From Anadara kagoshimensis (Eukaryota; Mollusca; Bivalvia; Arcoida; Arcidae): a stretch of 64,000 nt of DNA. The DNA lies in contig CM037867.1 in NCBI GenBank assembly GCA_021292105.1, forward strand, positions 12,610,183-12,674,182, read 5' to 3'. Each line of letters opens with the position of its first letter. The first letter of the stretch is position 1. Position numbers and translations under genes: made by a program. Of the stretch, positions 9,945-20,960 are shown one piece after another. Below the pieces are notes generated by a model that did not search any database, was not told where the DNA came from, and was given only the letters and a program-made list of their open reading frames with translations.

Positions 9945-10330
9945 AATCCCACAAACCGGTTCATATTCAAATCCCAATCGCAAAAGTCAAACACAAACAT
10001 ACCAATCCATTTCCAAACCCCAATTCTAAAATTCAAACACAAACATACCAGTCTATTTCCAAATTCCAATGCCAAAAGTCGAACACAAACATACCAGTCC
10101 ATATTCAAACCCCAATGCCAAAAGTAAAACACAAACATACCAGTCCATATTCAAACACCAATTCCAAATTCCAATGCCAAAAATCAAAAACAAATATGCC
10201 AAATTCATGCCCAATTCACAATCCTAAACGTCAAATACAAACAAACCGGTCCAGTTTTATCCCAAATTTCAAAAACAAACATACTGGTCCATGTTTAAAT
10301 TGCAATCCCTACATCAAATAAAATATGGCA
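9945..10330. repeat. ~46-bp minisatellite derived from the Penelope-like element
   Basis: About eight degenerate units with ACAAACATACCAGTCCAT at 45-47 bp spacing (e.g. 9998, 10045, 10090, 10137). The unit equals the terminal stretch of the dispersed retroelement (compare 48705-48745), so the array grew from that end. It has spurious open frames on both strands. A little of the adjoining element (CCACCAGGGAAGTGAGGC, ~10358) follows. Confidence 0.85.
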
Positions 10331-10802
10331 AATTAAAAATGAACACATGTAATCCACCAGGGAAGTGAGGCAGGATGTCATCAAATAATCAGATTCACAC
10401 TACGATTGAATATATTTAAGATTATTGGTCAGTCTACCGATTCAAAACGTTTTATATGTCTCAATTGATAGATTGTCATGAGACAGAGTCTACCATTTTG
10501 TCTTTGGTGATCCAGAAATTGTCATTGTCATGATAAAAAAGCTGCAATTTTTTGTCATACTTCATTTTGAATGAATATTATTGCAATAAAAAAACCTCTT
10601 TTCGTAGATCACTGAATACCACGTAATTCATAATCAGGAGGCAATGCATAGTATTGTCAGATGAAGATAAAAATTATCAGGTTCTTAAATTTTAAAATTT
10701 CTAAAAATAGGATTATGTAAAATTTGGTTACACACATTTTGTTCCTTATTTTTTTCTCATTCAACATCTTAAAAAATTCCTTTTTTCACAATTTTTGTTC
10801 TA

Positions 10803-10849
10803 ACAGTACTGATGAGGAATCTCATTCTGAAACGTCCGTCTAGCGCTGC
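10803..10849 (+). ncRNA. Hammerhead ribozyme motif, stem I decayed
   Basis: CTGATGA (10809-10815), stem II GGAAT/ATTCT with a 3-base loop, GAAA (10829-10832), 2-bp stem III with loop GTCC, then cleavage triplet GTC (10838-10840). Core and stems II and III are intact (one G-U pair), but stem I pairs poorly beyond two base pairs. It belongs to the Penelope-like repeat family and lies in the last SLC22 intron. Confidence 0.7.
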
Positions 10850-11029
10850 AGAAGTAAATAATGTATAGTAATAGTTACTAAGAGACGCAATAGGATTTGT
10901 TTCCATTAAGTTGCCTCCCAACGATTTTTTTTGCTAAACATGAAATGTTAACCCTGCGAAAATAATAGATTCTATGGTGTTAAATTGTTGATTCTTATTG
11001 TATTTAACGTTTATTTTTTTATTTTTCAG

Positions 11030-11066
11030 AAAGAAAAACCGGAAACACAAACATTTTTCAACTTAA
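11030..11066 (+). CDS. SLC22-like transporter, last coding exon
   Basis: After the acceptor ttttcag at 11029 the exon completes a lysine codon and encodes a short basic tail (KKNRKHKHFST) ending in TAA at 11064-11066. The phase matches the preceding exon exactly. Basic C-terminal tails are common in this family. The 3' UTR continues downstream with AATAAA signals at 11393, 11427 and 11537. Confidence 0.85.
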
Positions 11067-11560
11067 CCTATTTAATTAAAGGACAATATGTAGTTTAATT
11101 CAATTCTCATTTGTTAAAACCATTTTGATTGGTCACATTTTTCTGTTACGTTTGCATGAATGTATTGGCTCTCAGTGACGTCATCTCATTATGGACATTT
11201 GAATTGCTACGCCAAAGCCTTGTTATTTCTCTATTTGCTACGGCTATATTATTGCTTAATTGTTGTTTTGCTGTTAAAATTGGACAATTTGCACACAAAA
11301 ACTAAGTTGCTATGCAAATTGTTCAGTGTGTATAATGTCCAGTTCTTTCAAACTTCCATAACAAAAAAGAATATTTAATTCATTTCTATAATAATAAACA
11401 ACTACGTCATTGTTTAAAGGTATAGCAATAAAGGTGGGGAATTCCAATATGCACAGTTATGGGCAAATGTTTTCTTTTGTATATTTTTATCTCATTTGTA
11501 ATTTTGTATATATAATTTGAATAATTTATGTTTGGAAATAAACATAAAGTAGATCTATAC
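11067..11560 (+). other. Probable 3' UTR and poly(A) signals
   Basis: Three AATAAA hexamers (11393-11398, 11427-11432, 11537-11542). The second is followed by a G/T-rich AAGGTGGGG stretch. I cannot tell which one is used. An open frame at 11160-11378 has no recognisable features. Confidence 0.55.
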
Positions 11561-14030
11561 CTACTTACAAGTCATTATGAAATACCAATATCATCACTTT
11601 CTATGTAAAACACAATGTATAACTCATATAGCGGTAACATTGTCTATTCCATAGGGTTATTCTATGGTATTCGAAGATGCACAAAATTATTCTCGTCATA
11701 AAATAAAACTATAGTGACATTTTATGCTTTAGTTATTATTTTTCACTTATATCGAGGCACCAACCTTCGACAAATGTACTTATGAACTTTTTCGAAGTAG
11801 GTTATGTCCAAATGTGATTAGAATCTAAACTAAGTTTAGACCTGTTCAAGCGCGCGTTAGTCCATCGATGCCAGTGTCACAAAAATGCAAGTTATTGAAA
11901 TCAAATTAAAAAAAACCTATATTTTCGACGTTTCACTGCCACAAGCACAGTGGCACATAAAGTACTTGTATATTTCCAAGGGTTATGAAAATTTGATAGA
12001 GCCGTGGACATATTGTTTAAATAATCACCTTTGATATACTTACTCATACTTACTATCACATTATTATAGGGATATTCTTTTTGTTTAAAACTTATTACGT
12101 TTTTTTGCGAATTGATATATTAAGTTAAGTTCGAGATTTGGCTTACTATTATTTCAGCAACAATGTTTCTTAACATTTAATAAAATCATAATCCGTCGAT
12201 CAAGATCCATTTGCTGCTTCGGTTATAATCTAACCAAATTATCAGCATTAGTCCTACCGACTCGCAGTGTATATTATAAAATTGGATAACGGCATCGCCA
12301 AAATAACAATTTCTGACAGTTTGGCGGCTACCTAAAACGCCATTTTAATCTCAAAATAAATGTTGACATTCTCTTACGTATAAAATCATTTTATGATTAA
12401 CTGGATTACGCTGGAGAAAAGTACTTAAGATGTTTTTGCCAGTTTTTATATCAATTATAAAAAGAATAACGGATGATATATAGACTTTTAGCTGAAGAGC
12501 ATATACTTAAGTAATTTAATATATAGAATTGTGTTGGCTTTAAAACAACTTGTACATTTATTTTATATTTAAAATCATTTTAAATTTCATGGTATCATAT
12601 AGTTTGGCAAAATAGATTGATCTTCATTGAATATGACATTTACTTATACTTTAAAGAGATTCCTCTGCAATTTAAAATGACGAAAGAGTCAATTTTAAGA
12701 AATTAAGACACTAAAAATATAATGATGAAATCATATATTGCATTTTTTATTGTAAGCGTGCTATACTTATATCTGAAATGTTGATTCATTGTTTGAAAGA
12801 AGGCTTAATTTCGTATAATTTTTCTGATGGGTAGTAATGCGTACAATCCATGGGTTGCACATAGAGTGGTCCGTATTGTCCAAAACGCACTGTAAACACT
12901 TAATATAAAACAAAGATACTAATACATGTCGAAATAAAATCCAAAATCAAAGTAGAAAGTATGAAACTGGTAAATTAAGAAGTGAAGTGGAGAATTAACA
13001 TTCATATTCAAGTATTCACCATAAAGCTTGCTTTTATGTTTTGTTTCTTTTTATTTATTTTACTTGTCCGTGGTTATGTTGGTTGTGGCTAATTGCACGC
13101 TGTTTACGCTACACATTTTGTTCTTTTATTATACACGATAATAAGAGCGATGCTATCACAGGTTTTTGCTACTGTACATGGACATCCTATGTTTAATAAA
13201 AACAAGTATACCAGCAAATGTCCAAATCACAAAAATGGAATGAAAAGTGAAAACTGGCAAAATAAGTGAAACATGTAAACTTTTATAATAAAAAAAAGAA
13301 GAAAATGTTTAATGTGTTAAATTGAATCTTGCTTGTTATATACGTTATATTTTCTTTTATAAAAACGTAACTTGAAACCGAAAACCTGAAATGATAATAA
13401 AAAACTATGTATTCGAGAACACTAAACAATAAAGAAAGACAAGAGGAAAGAATGGCATGCGTATATTGGGATCACCAATATATAGACAAATCTATATATA
13501 AAAAGACCTTGGACGGACACTAAACTCATTCATAATACAGAGACCATTGGAGGTGTTATCAAAATATAATATGGACCTTCAACCATCTTACTTTTTGTAA
13601 AATTATAAATTTCAATATCAGTGTAAATTAATTTAACTTGATACCACGCTCTGTTTAGATACTAAATTTTACTTTGATTTGATCGATATCTGGATCATAT
13701 TTGAACTGTTTATAGCCTATAGGGATTATCAAATTAAAACTAGCGACACACTTCCAAGAGACATACGTTAAACGTTTATTAGTTTTTATAACCTACTTTT
13801 CTAGTATTGTAAAGACCAAATTGCTTACGACATTGTTTGTGTCACATAAGCTCATTCAATATGACTTTGATTAAATCAATGGTCATTTGATGTGTCTATT
13901 TTACTGGACACGCTTAAGTAGTACAAGACCACTTATTAAAATCGTCCAGGACAATATTGTCAGTCCGATCCAATAATGATCAATTTAGAAGTGTCAATCT
14001 TGTTGTGTATTGGCCAATACAATATAGATT
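11561..14030. other. Intergenic, AT-rich
   Basis: No gene recognised. About 13195-13285 is a decayed piece of the Penelope-like 3' end (ATACCAGCAAATGTCCAAATCAC followed by AAAACTGGCAAAAT). Similar faint traces occur near 12920-13000. Confidence 0.5.
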
Positions 14031-14241
14031 TGTCGAAAAATTAACACTCAGCTAACGAATTAATGCCAAATCGGCTACTGATCTTGTCCCTTCGTTACCA
14101 ATATTGCAACAGCTTTCTGCTGAAAACTGCTATCTAATGTCTCTAGCTCTTGTTGCGTTGTTATCTATAATTCGTTCGCTCGACAGTCGAGTTTTGACTC
14201 CTTTTCTTTAGTTCTTTGTTAAACTTTCATCAGGTCTGTAC
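14031..14241. repeat. Dispersed TIR-like repeat remnant
   Basis: Shares CTCAGCTAACGAATTAATGC, a TCGGC-rich interior and a right end CAGGTCTGTACTG with segments near 18545-18730, 23940-24110 and 31975-32228. Probably an old MITE family; only the 31975 copy keeps both ends. Confidence 0.5.
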
Positions 14242-14900
14242 TGTATTTCAATATATAGAACAGGATTCTTAAGGTAAGAATGGTATGATTGCCTCAATAA
14301 ACACTTGTTTTAGTCTTAAATATTTGACTTTTGTCTACTGACACGAGTAGGGGTCACATGAAGAATGGAGCTTTTCAATTTGTTCTAGACAGGAAATCAT
14401 TTTATTTCCTGTTTTTTTCCTATTACATTTGCCTTTTGTCTGCAGACACGTTCCAAATTTGATCTCAAGGACAAGATTTGTTGCGTCGTTGCAATAATGT
14501 AATGGATACAGAAACACCTGTCCTCATCAATAAAAAACCCTTAATGCTTACCAATCACGTTTACCGCTCTAAATTGTTATTTAGCTTACAACACGAATAT
14601 GTTTATATGGAATAGGTACATACGTGTATATTACGAGCACTAACATAGAAAACTCTGCTAATCCTTTGGCCATAAACCATCTACAATAACAAACCCTATG
14701 ATAGGACAATCACCATGCTACTATACAGGCCATCAAAAGAGGGAAATGGAAATGGGAAGGGCATATCAAATGGACACAGCCAAGCAAGAGAAAGAGGGGC
14801 AGATTAAAAATAACGTAGAGAAGATCCAATTATTAAGAGATTTAAGACAAAGGTTGGACATGGGGACAAAGACAACACTTGTCCCCAGACAGGCAGAAAT
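14242..14900. other. Intergenic, no gene seen
   Basis: The 77-codon open frame starting at 14698 is rich in Q, K and E but I recognise no domain. It runs into the retroelement-derived units from 14905, so I do not call it a gene. Confidence 0.4.
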
Positions 14901-14904
14901 GGAA

Positions 14905-15105
14905 GTTTCTCACAATCCCAAAGCAAAGTAAAACCAAACCATACTAATCCATGTCCAACCCCAAAGCAAAGTGAAACCAAACATACCAATCCATGTACAA
15001 ACCACAATCCCTAAAGCAAAATTATATCTTTGAAACAGGCAAATTCTGTTTAACATTTGAATTTCCACTAGGAAAGTGAGGCCGGGTGCTTCGAAGGGTA
15101 AGCAC
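14905..15105 (-). mobile_element. Penelope-like 3' end with amplified 46-bp unit
   Basis: About three units of the ~46-bp sequence (CATACCAATCCATGT with AAAGCAAAGT), followed by the conserved CCACTAGGAAAGTGAGGCCG and GCTTCGAAGGGTAAGCA segment. Same family as 48700-48830. Confidence 0.75.
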
Positions 15106-15437
15106 TAAATATTGAGCTTCGATAAAAAAGTTCAAATGTATCAAGTTACCTTTATTAGATAATACGTTTTACCAAAAAACAAAAAATATAGTTTTATTCT
15201 ACTAAACAATTAATGCACCTTCAGCAAATTCATAACATACAATAAGGAATACATATATGTATATTTGATATCACAACAACATGGTTTTATACCTTACATT
15301 TCCAACACCCCTTGGTCTGTTAAGATACATCATTTATTTATTACGCATGGATCCTCTTTAACAAACACATATAAAATGGAGCATTGGACCTTAAAATGCT
15401 GGCGATAGGGTAGGTTGCAAATTAAATAAAGGGTGTT

Positions 15438-15442
15438 GGAAA

Positions 15443-15497
<55 letters not shown>

Positions 15498-15499
15498 AT
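15438..15499. repeat. (AAAT)n microsatellite
   Basis: About fifteen AAAT/AATA units, almost uninterrupted. It produces a false LFIY-repeat open frame on the minus strand. Confidence 0.95.
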
Positions 15500-16459
15500 G
15501 GCGCATATAAATATAAAGGATAAAGAATTTTGTCTTTAAAACTGTGGAGATTTACTAGGTAGCAAAGAAAATTAAATTGCACATTCAAACACTGAAACAT
15601 GAATGTTGTTTCTTCGTCATTTTGTCACCAATACTGTCTGTGGTAGACCTTGATAGGCCAATAAAAACTATAAACTTCGGCTCAGGCACTATACTCCCCA
15701 AGACAATACTATAGTAGCACAGGTCCCTCAGGAAAACATAATAATGTAACAATGACACTTAAAGCCTAGTGCATTCTAACCATCAATGACTTTTAAATTT
15801 GCGACATGAAGCAATATCATTTCTTTAGTGTACATGCTGGACCACAATGAATTTGTCTGAGTCATCTCCTCAGAACGTCGAAGCCATGTTTGTTTACAAA
15901 ATTGCGTTCTCGTTCCCAAGGTGGGGCGAGCAAAAAGTATAGTACCCGACTTGAAAAACAATAGTACCTTGCTGTCAACGTTACCATACTCGTTGCTAAG
16001 GAAAGACAGAAACAATACAAAATATAGTTCACGTACATATCCAATCAACTCCCTAAAATTTATCATGTGCTGTACTACATGACATTACGACTTGTCCACT
16101 TTAACTGATGTGTATTGCTGCATTGTCATCTATTCCGAAGTTATTCATTAAGTCTTTATCTTCACAATTCTGTACCTAATATGTCTCAAATTCACATACC
16201 CACTGATTAGATATAGTTCAACTTCAAGTCGCTAGTTTTCTATCTCGATATAATCTTCCAACTGTTGACATATCACCACTCATGCGTGTTCATTTTTGGC
16301 CTTTATCACTACAAATTAATTATTTTCAAATTTTGTAAAACAGAAATGCGTTGTCGGGGTTTGTAATCCCATTTAAAATTGTATTTATTCCTTAACCTTA
16401 CATATTATTTATATGTGATAGTTCCTATACGACTTGTACGCTTTGGTTACTAGCATAGA
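15500..16459. other. Intergenic, nothing recognised
   Basis: Two overlapping minus-strand frames (15776-16066, 15862-16044) have no splice partners or recognisable domains. The stretch ends at the 3' end of the claudin-like gene. Confidence 0.45.
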
Positions 16460-16465
16460 TTTATT
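16460..16465 (-). promoter_or_regulatory. Poly(A) signal of terminal exon 3b
   Basis: AATAAA on the minus strand, about 32 bases downstream of the TAA of the terminal exon at 16497-16705. Confidence 0.5.
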
Positions 16466-16496
16466 TGTTTGATTACAAACACCACCACCATCTGTG

Positions 16497-16705
16497 TTAC
16501 GGCGCTCGTTTTCTGGCAAATCCAATAAGAATCCCACTTACGACACATAAGATGGCGGCTGTAATGCTTAACCCAAATCCCCAAAAGAGTCGATGGCTAT
16601 ACACCGTGAGGAAGTACAATGGATTTAACCGTGGAATATAATATACTTCTGTGCTTCGTGTAATGGATATCCCGTAAATAATGGCTGCAATCATTAATAG
16701 AAGCC
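16497..16705 (-). CDS. Claudin-like protein, alternative terminal exon 3b
   Basis: A terminal coding exon for the third and fourth membrane segments of a claudin/PMP22-type protein. It starts after ctttcag with phase 1, exactly like exon 3a at 20136-20350. It encodes LLLMIAAIIYGISI, an extracellular loop (RSTEVYYIPRLN...), then LFWGFGLSITAAILCVVSGI and a basic tail GFARKRAP before TAA. It is clearly homologous to exon 3a (shared YFIPR/YYIPR, LFWGFG, AILC, SGIL, FARKR) but diverged across most of the loop. Because exon 2 can join either copy in frame, the gene can make two C-terminal isoforms. Mutually exclusive use is inference. Confidence 0.85.
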
Positions 16706-16789
16706 CTGAAAGAAAGAAAATATGTGATAGGATAAGTTTAATTACAGATTAAATAAAAATGCTATATTAAAATGCGTTATTATTAAAAC

Positions 16790-17260
16790 ACAAACATGCC
16801 AGTCCATGTCCAAATCACAACTCAAAAGGCAAACAAGTAGATTAGAGTAAACTATTTAGATAGCTTCATCAGCCACCTGTGAAATCAAAGTTAAAAATGG
16901 AAGGGAACCTGGGACTATGGGACGTCAAATACTGTAAAGGGGGAAATTTTCGCGTAGGTAAAATTTTCGCTTATTTCGCGCTAAAGAAATTTCCGCGAAA
17001 TTTTTACCTACGCGAAAATGACAACTATACAGGTTTATGTATCATAATATACAGAATATACACCTATTTATACCGGTAACGCGTAAATTACCCCCACGCG
17101 AAATGTCAGATTTTAGAAATCGCGAAATTTTCACCCCGCGAAAATAATCCCCTTTACAGTATATCCAGGATGATTTTTAATACAGAGACATCATGCTAAT
17201 CAACAACATTGTGATGACGGTTATAAAACTGTTTTAACTCATTAATAAGCCTTCGTTCTC
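16790..17260 (-). mobile_element. Penelope-like 3' region, interrupted by a MITE
   Basis: Both halves (16790-16931 and 17160-17260) match the dispersed retroelement in minus orientation (CATGCCAGTCCATGTCC; GGGACGTCAAATA | TATCCAGGATGA; AACATTGTGATGACGG). The MITE at 16932-17159 splits it precisely. Confidence 0.8.
16932..17159. mobile_element. MITE with CTGTAAA...TTTACAG ends
   Basis: Inverted ends CTGTAAAGGGGGAAATTTTC and the complement of CTGTAAAGGGGATTATTTTC, flanked by TA. GCG-rich inverted motifs (TTCGCG) recur inside. The host element's empty-site sequence is known from other copies, which confirms TA duplication on insertion (Tc1/mariner type). 228 bp, non-coding. Confidence 0.88.
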
Positions 17261-18540
17261 TAATTATTCCCGAATATACAAATGCTTTGTAAGCAGCTTA
17301 CCTCGTCGCATAAAGTTTAGTTCTCGTAATGGAAAGAATGTCTTCCTTACAGTAAACCAATATTACTAGTTAGTAATCTTCTTTATGTTTCGTGTTATTC
17401 GATTTTTGTTCTAGATTCCATTGGTTATAATCAAAATGTGTACTGTTAACAAGAAGCCCAATATGACCTGTATCGCTCTACTGGTGCGCATTTGCCAAGA
17501 GCAAAGCAATTTTCTGTAGTAGACGTCTTCTAATTGTATATATGGAATTTGATGACGACAAACTTTTTGGTTAATTAGAAGCCATTTATATCATTTTCCA
17601 AATAAGGTCACCTTGACCTTGAATAAAGTCAGGGTCAAATCCATTGATAGACACGTTGTTTTTATCTCTCAAGTTTAATGACTTTATGCCTTTTGGTTCA
17701 CGACAAGACATCATATTTAAAACTTATGCAAAATATTTAATTTTATGCAATAGTGGTAGATCTAATTTTGCATTTCAAATGCGACTTTCAACAAAGGTGA
17801 AGGTGAAAAAGTTTTGCAAATTTGGTGATATATATATATATATGAAGTTTTATGAAATTATGCTTTTTTTTTTGGCTACTTATAAGATGTTATGGCATTT
17901 TTCAAGTGAAGGACACTTTCAAATGCTATTCTTTATATGAAGTGTAATAATTGTACGCATATTGGTCCATCATGAGAAGAAGTCATTTTAGCTTTTTTTG
18001 CCAGGTGAGCTAAAATGCAGCTATGGCTTTGGTGATTTTAACATAAGTAACAATATATAGTCGCGGCACACGAAAAGAGACTAAAGTGTTATCATTATAC
18101 AAACCTCTATTATAGCAATTAGTCAAAATGATTTGACGTTTAAGTAAAGATTAGAAGCGTGGCCGTTTGATCGTTGTTACAGCCAGATTCAAATATCTTG
18201 TGTTTTATTTTTTCTTTTGTTTGAAACATGTCAATTTAAAAACACATGTCTTGAAGCATATTAAAAGCAAAATACTTCTATATAACCCTTAGTTAAATAA
18301 GGTATATTTGTCAGAGTGGGCATGTCTTGAATCTGAACACCTTCATAGAACCTGAGGAAAACACGTTAATGCTTAAATGAGACGAACTCACGTAGTACGA
18401 TAACATCCATTAGTTCATTGAGGATGTGTCGTAAACATTTTTTTTCTGATATACAAAGTTACAAGATATACTAAGTATGAATAACAATGACCAGTTGTTA
18501 CTATATGAATGATAATAACATTATGAAGGACATGTACGGT
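17261..18540. other. Intron between terminal exons, no gene seen
   Basis: Includes an AGGTCACCTTGACCTTGA-type low-information stretch near 17607 and GCCAGGTGAGCTAAAATG near 18000, which I believe recur in bivalve genomes. No exon recognised; the 98-codon frame at 17644 is AT-rich noise. Confidence 0.4.
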
Positions 18541-18544
18541 ACAA

Positions 18545-19030
18545 AGAGTTTAACACTTAGCTAATAAATAAGTGTCGAACCTGCAGCTTATCTCGGCATT
18601 TAGTCAACTATATCGCGAAGCTTTTAAATTTCTCTGAGCAGTTTTTCGGCAACTAGTTACCCGCATCTCGGCCACTCCATAGCCATTACTCATTTTCGTT
18701 AGCTCAGTGTTGAACTTTTGGCAGGCCTCTATTGTATTCTTATTTATAATTTTTTATACAGCATATCCTGTTAAATTTTTTCGTGTACTTGAGAGTGTAT
18801 AACTCCATTAAATCAAAGCCACAAAAATAAAGTATACTTGTTGACGTCATAATATCGTCATTGCTATTTAAAAATACATATATTGTGGTCTGTTTAGGTA
18901 TATAACCAGCTCCAATGATCCAACACAAACTTAATAATCCATGTTAAAATCGCAATCCAAAAACAAAAGCAAAATTGTGAAAACTAGGAATTCAGATAAA
19001 CACGTGAACTTGCAATGTTAAGAAAACAAA
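18545..19030. repeat. Old repeat remnants (MITE-like, then Penelope-like 3' end)
   Basis: 18545-18730 shares the TAGCTAA / TCGGC-rich pattern with 14031-14241. 18905-19020 carries the AATCCATGTTAAAATCGCAATCC and CACGTGAACTTGCA traces of the Penelope-like 3' end. Confidence 0.5.
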
Positions 19031-19104
19031 ATAACATAAATGAAACATTTTATTCTACAAAACAATGCACCAATTATCAGGTATATAGGTGTGTATAGCT
19101 AAAA

Positions 19105-19325
19105 AACATTGACCTGTCCGTTTGACCTTTCTTTAGGAATATTCATATAGGAGGGTCCACCCATTACATAGGTAGAAGTAGGATTTGCAGTTAATACATA
19201 TACACATTGTCCATGATTAGTGTTCACATCAGGTATACTAAATATACACTCATGGTCCCTATTACTTGAATTTACTCGTCCATAATAAATATTTAAAGCA
19301 AAGGTCAAGCGGACAGGTCAATGTT
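19105..19325. mobile_element. Short TIR element (MITE)
   Basis: Ends AACATTGACCTGTCCGTTTG and, inverted, AACATTGACCTGTCCGCTTG, extending to ACCTTT. 221 bp. The 69-codon minus frame inside spans the TIRs and is probably not a gene. The target duplication is unclear. Confidence 0.75.
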
Positions 19326-20135
19326 GTTTACCTATATATATATATATATATGTTACCGATAACAACAGAAATATACGTGTAACAAAATAATGTTTGAAAC
19401 TTCTAAAAATACATGGAGTGAAAATAGTTGAGAGGAGTAATGGTGTTTTACACCTCGAGCAAGATTCATTCACATATGTTGTGAAAAGAAGATAATCGCC
19501 GAACGAACCCTAACTGTTGTCATTAAATTGACTGGATCCGCTAAAAAATGACGCCATGTGGTAGGATGGAAAATGAAAATGAAACTCCTGTTACTCTATT
19601 AAAAATGTCTGTACAACGCAAATGTGACTGACTGGATGAATGTCTAATCAAAGCGGAGATGATAACGATCTTGATATACACTTTTTGTGGCACGTTTATG
19701 TGTATGTCAAATGTATGACCAAAGGTATGCAACTCTATACATCATTGTTACTGAGCGGCCTTAGCACTTCTATTTTGAATATACATGTAGATATAAGCGG
19801 CATTATAATAAATGCAAACATCTCGTGCAGTATTACATATTATATGTTAGGCTATTATTGGGTCCATATTTCTGTGTCACAACTGGATATTATATTTTGC
19901 ACAGTTCACACGTTTCAGTTTTTCTTTCCTTATAAAGAAACGTGATGAGCATAGATTGAGGTAACGAGCAAGAAATGATTAATTACATATTAAATATTAC
20001 ACGATGATATATCACCATATTACTACAACACATCCAAAGTCTGCAAAATTTCACATGACGTTGATGAAAATGAGTTTTTCCTAGCTTGATATCAAATATT
20101 AAGCACTAGATATTATGCATACATCACTACAAGGT

Positions 20136-20350
20136 TTAAGATTGCCGCTTTCTGGCAAATGCAACAAGTATCCCACTTAAAATACACAGAATGGAGGCTG
20201 TAACACTCATTCCAAATCCCCAAAATAATATATTGGTATATATGTCACGATAGGGCATTGGATCTGGAATAATCCGTGGAATGAAATAAACATCTTTGCT
20301 TTTTGCAATAGTGATCCCGAAAATAATGTCTCCTATCAGCGTGAGGAGTC
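20136..20350 (-). CDS. Claudin-like protein, alternative terminal exon 3a
   Basis: A terminal exon beginning after aatttcag in phase 1. It completes a glycine with the last base of exon 2, then encodes LLTLIGDIIFGITIA (third segment), a loop KSKDVYFIPRIIPDPMPYRD, the fourth segment ILFWGFGMSVTASILCILSG and a basic tail FARKRQS before TAA at 20136-20138. With exons 1 and 2 it gives a ~190-residue four-span protein of normal claudin/PMP22 size. It lies nearer to exon 2 than 3b, so its choice would depend on splicing and 3'-end formation here. I see no strong poly(A) signal close by. Confidence 0.87.
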
Positions 20351-20539
20351 CTGAAATTATATGAGATAGAGAAAACTTAAGCTCAATAGCATACGAAAGC
20401 CAGCAGCGCGACAATGAGCTCTTAGAAACAGAACGCATAAAAGGCAAAGCAAAAAGCACATGGTGAAAGAGCGGCATTAGTATTGCGTACAGAAGAGTAA
20501 AGGGGAATGATAGTTACTGTTATGTGTTTACGCCAAAAA

Positions 20540-20960
20540 AACACACTTTTTTCTCACTTATATCGAAATAAAAACAAAAACCACGTACAAGTCGACATAA
20601 ACTTCCAAACAACAGCCAAAAAAACTAATACAATACAAATTCATTTAAATACCCCCAACAAGACAAGTTTATAGAGTACAGCCACACAACGTACACTTGG
20701 CATCAACAAACGAAACCAAGAACACGACAAAATACATGATTACATAAATTTCACAACAGGACCAGTCAAAACAAATACAAACAACACCATACGTACTTGA
20801 CAAAAATAAATGAAACTAAAAACACAACATAATACATGTTAACATAAAGTTAACTGCCAAACAAGTGAATAAAGGATATGCGCGCACCATGTGACTTGAC
20901 GAAAACCAACTGAGAAAAGAACACGACATAGTACACGCTAACATAAACTTCCGAATTGTA
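20540..20960. repeat. Degenerate tandem repeat, Penelope-associated
   Basis: Recurring GAAACNAAGAACACGACA / ATACATGTTAACATAAA motifs at irregular spacing. The same motif type occurs inverted near 46790-46950 and in the same sense at 63370-63740, inside the large Penelope-like blocks. Confidence 0.55.

Noticed and set aside
9945..10330. Possible CRISPR-like regular repeat array
   Set aside because: Animal intron; units are continuous diverged tandem copies without unique spacers and come from a retroelement end.
14226..14245. TCATCAGG (reverse CTGATGA) as a minus-strand hammerhead
   Set aside because: Downstream bases on that strand lack stem II and GAAAC.
14698..14931. Q/K/E-rich 77-codon plus frame
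   Set aside because: The end lies in Penelope-derived units; no domain or homologous pattern recognised.
15391..15600. Minus frame with repeated LFIY
   Set aside because: Translation of the (AAAT)n microsatellite.
19099..19308. 69-codon minus frame with protein-like composition
   Set aside because: It runs across both inverted ends of a 221-bp MITE and has no recognisable domain or splice context.
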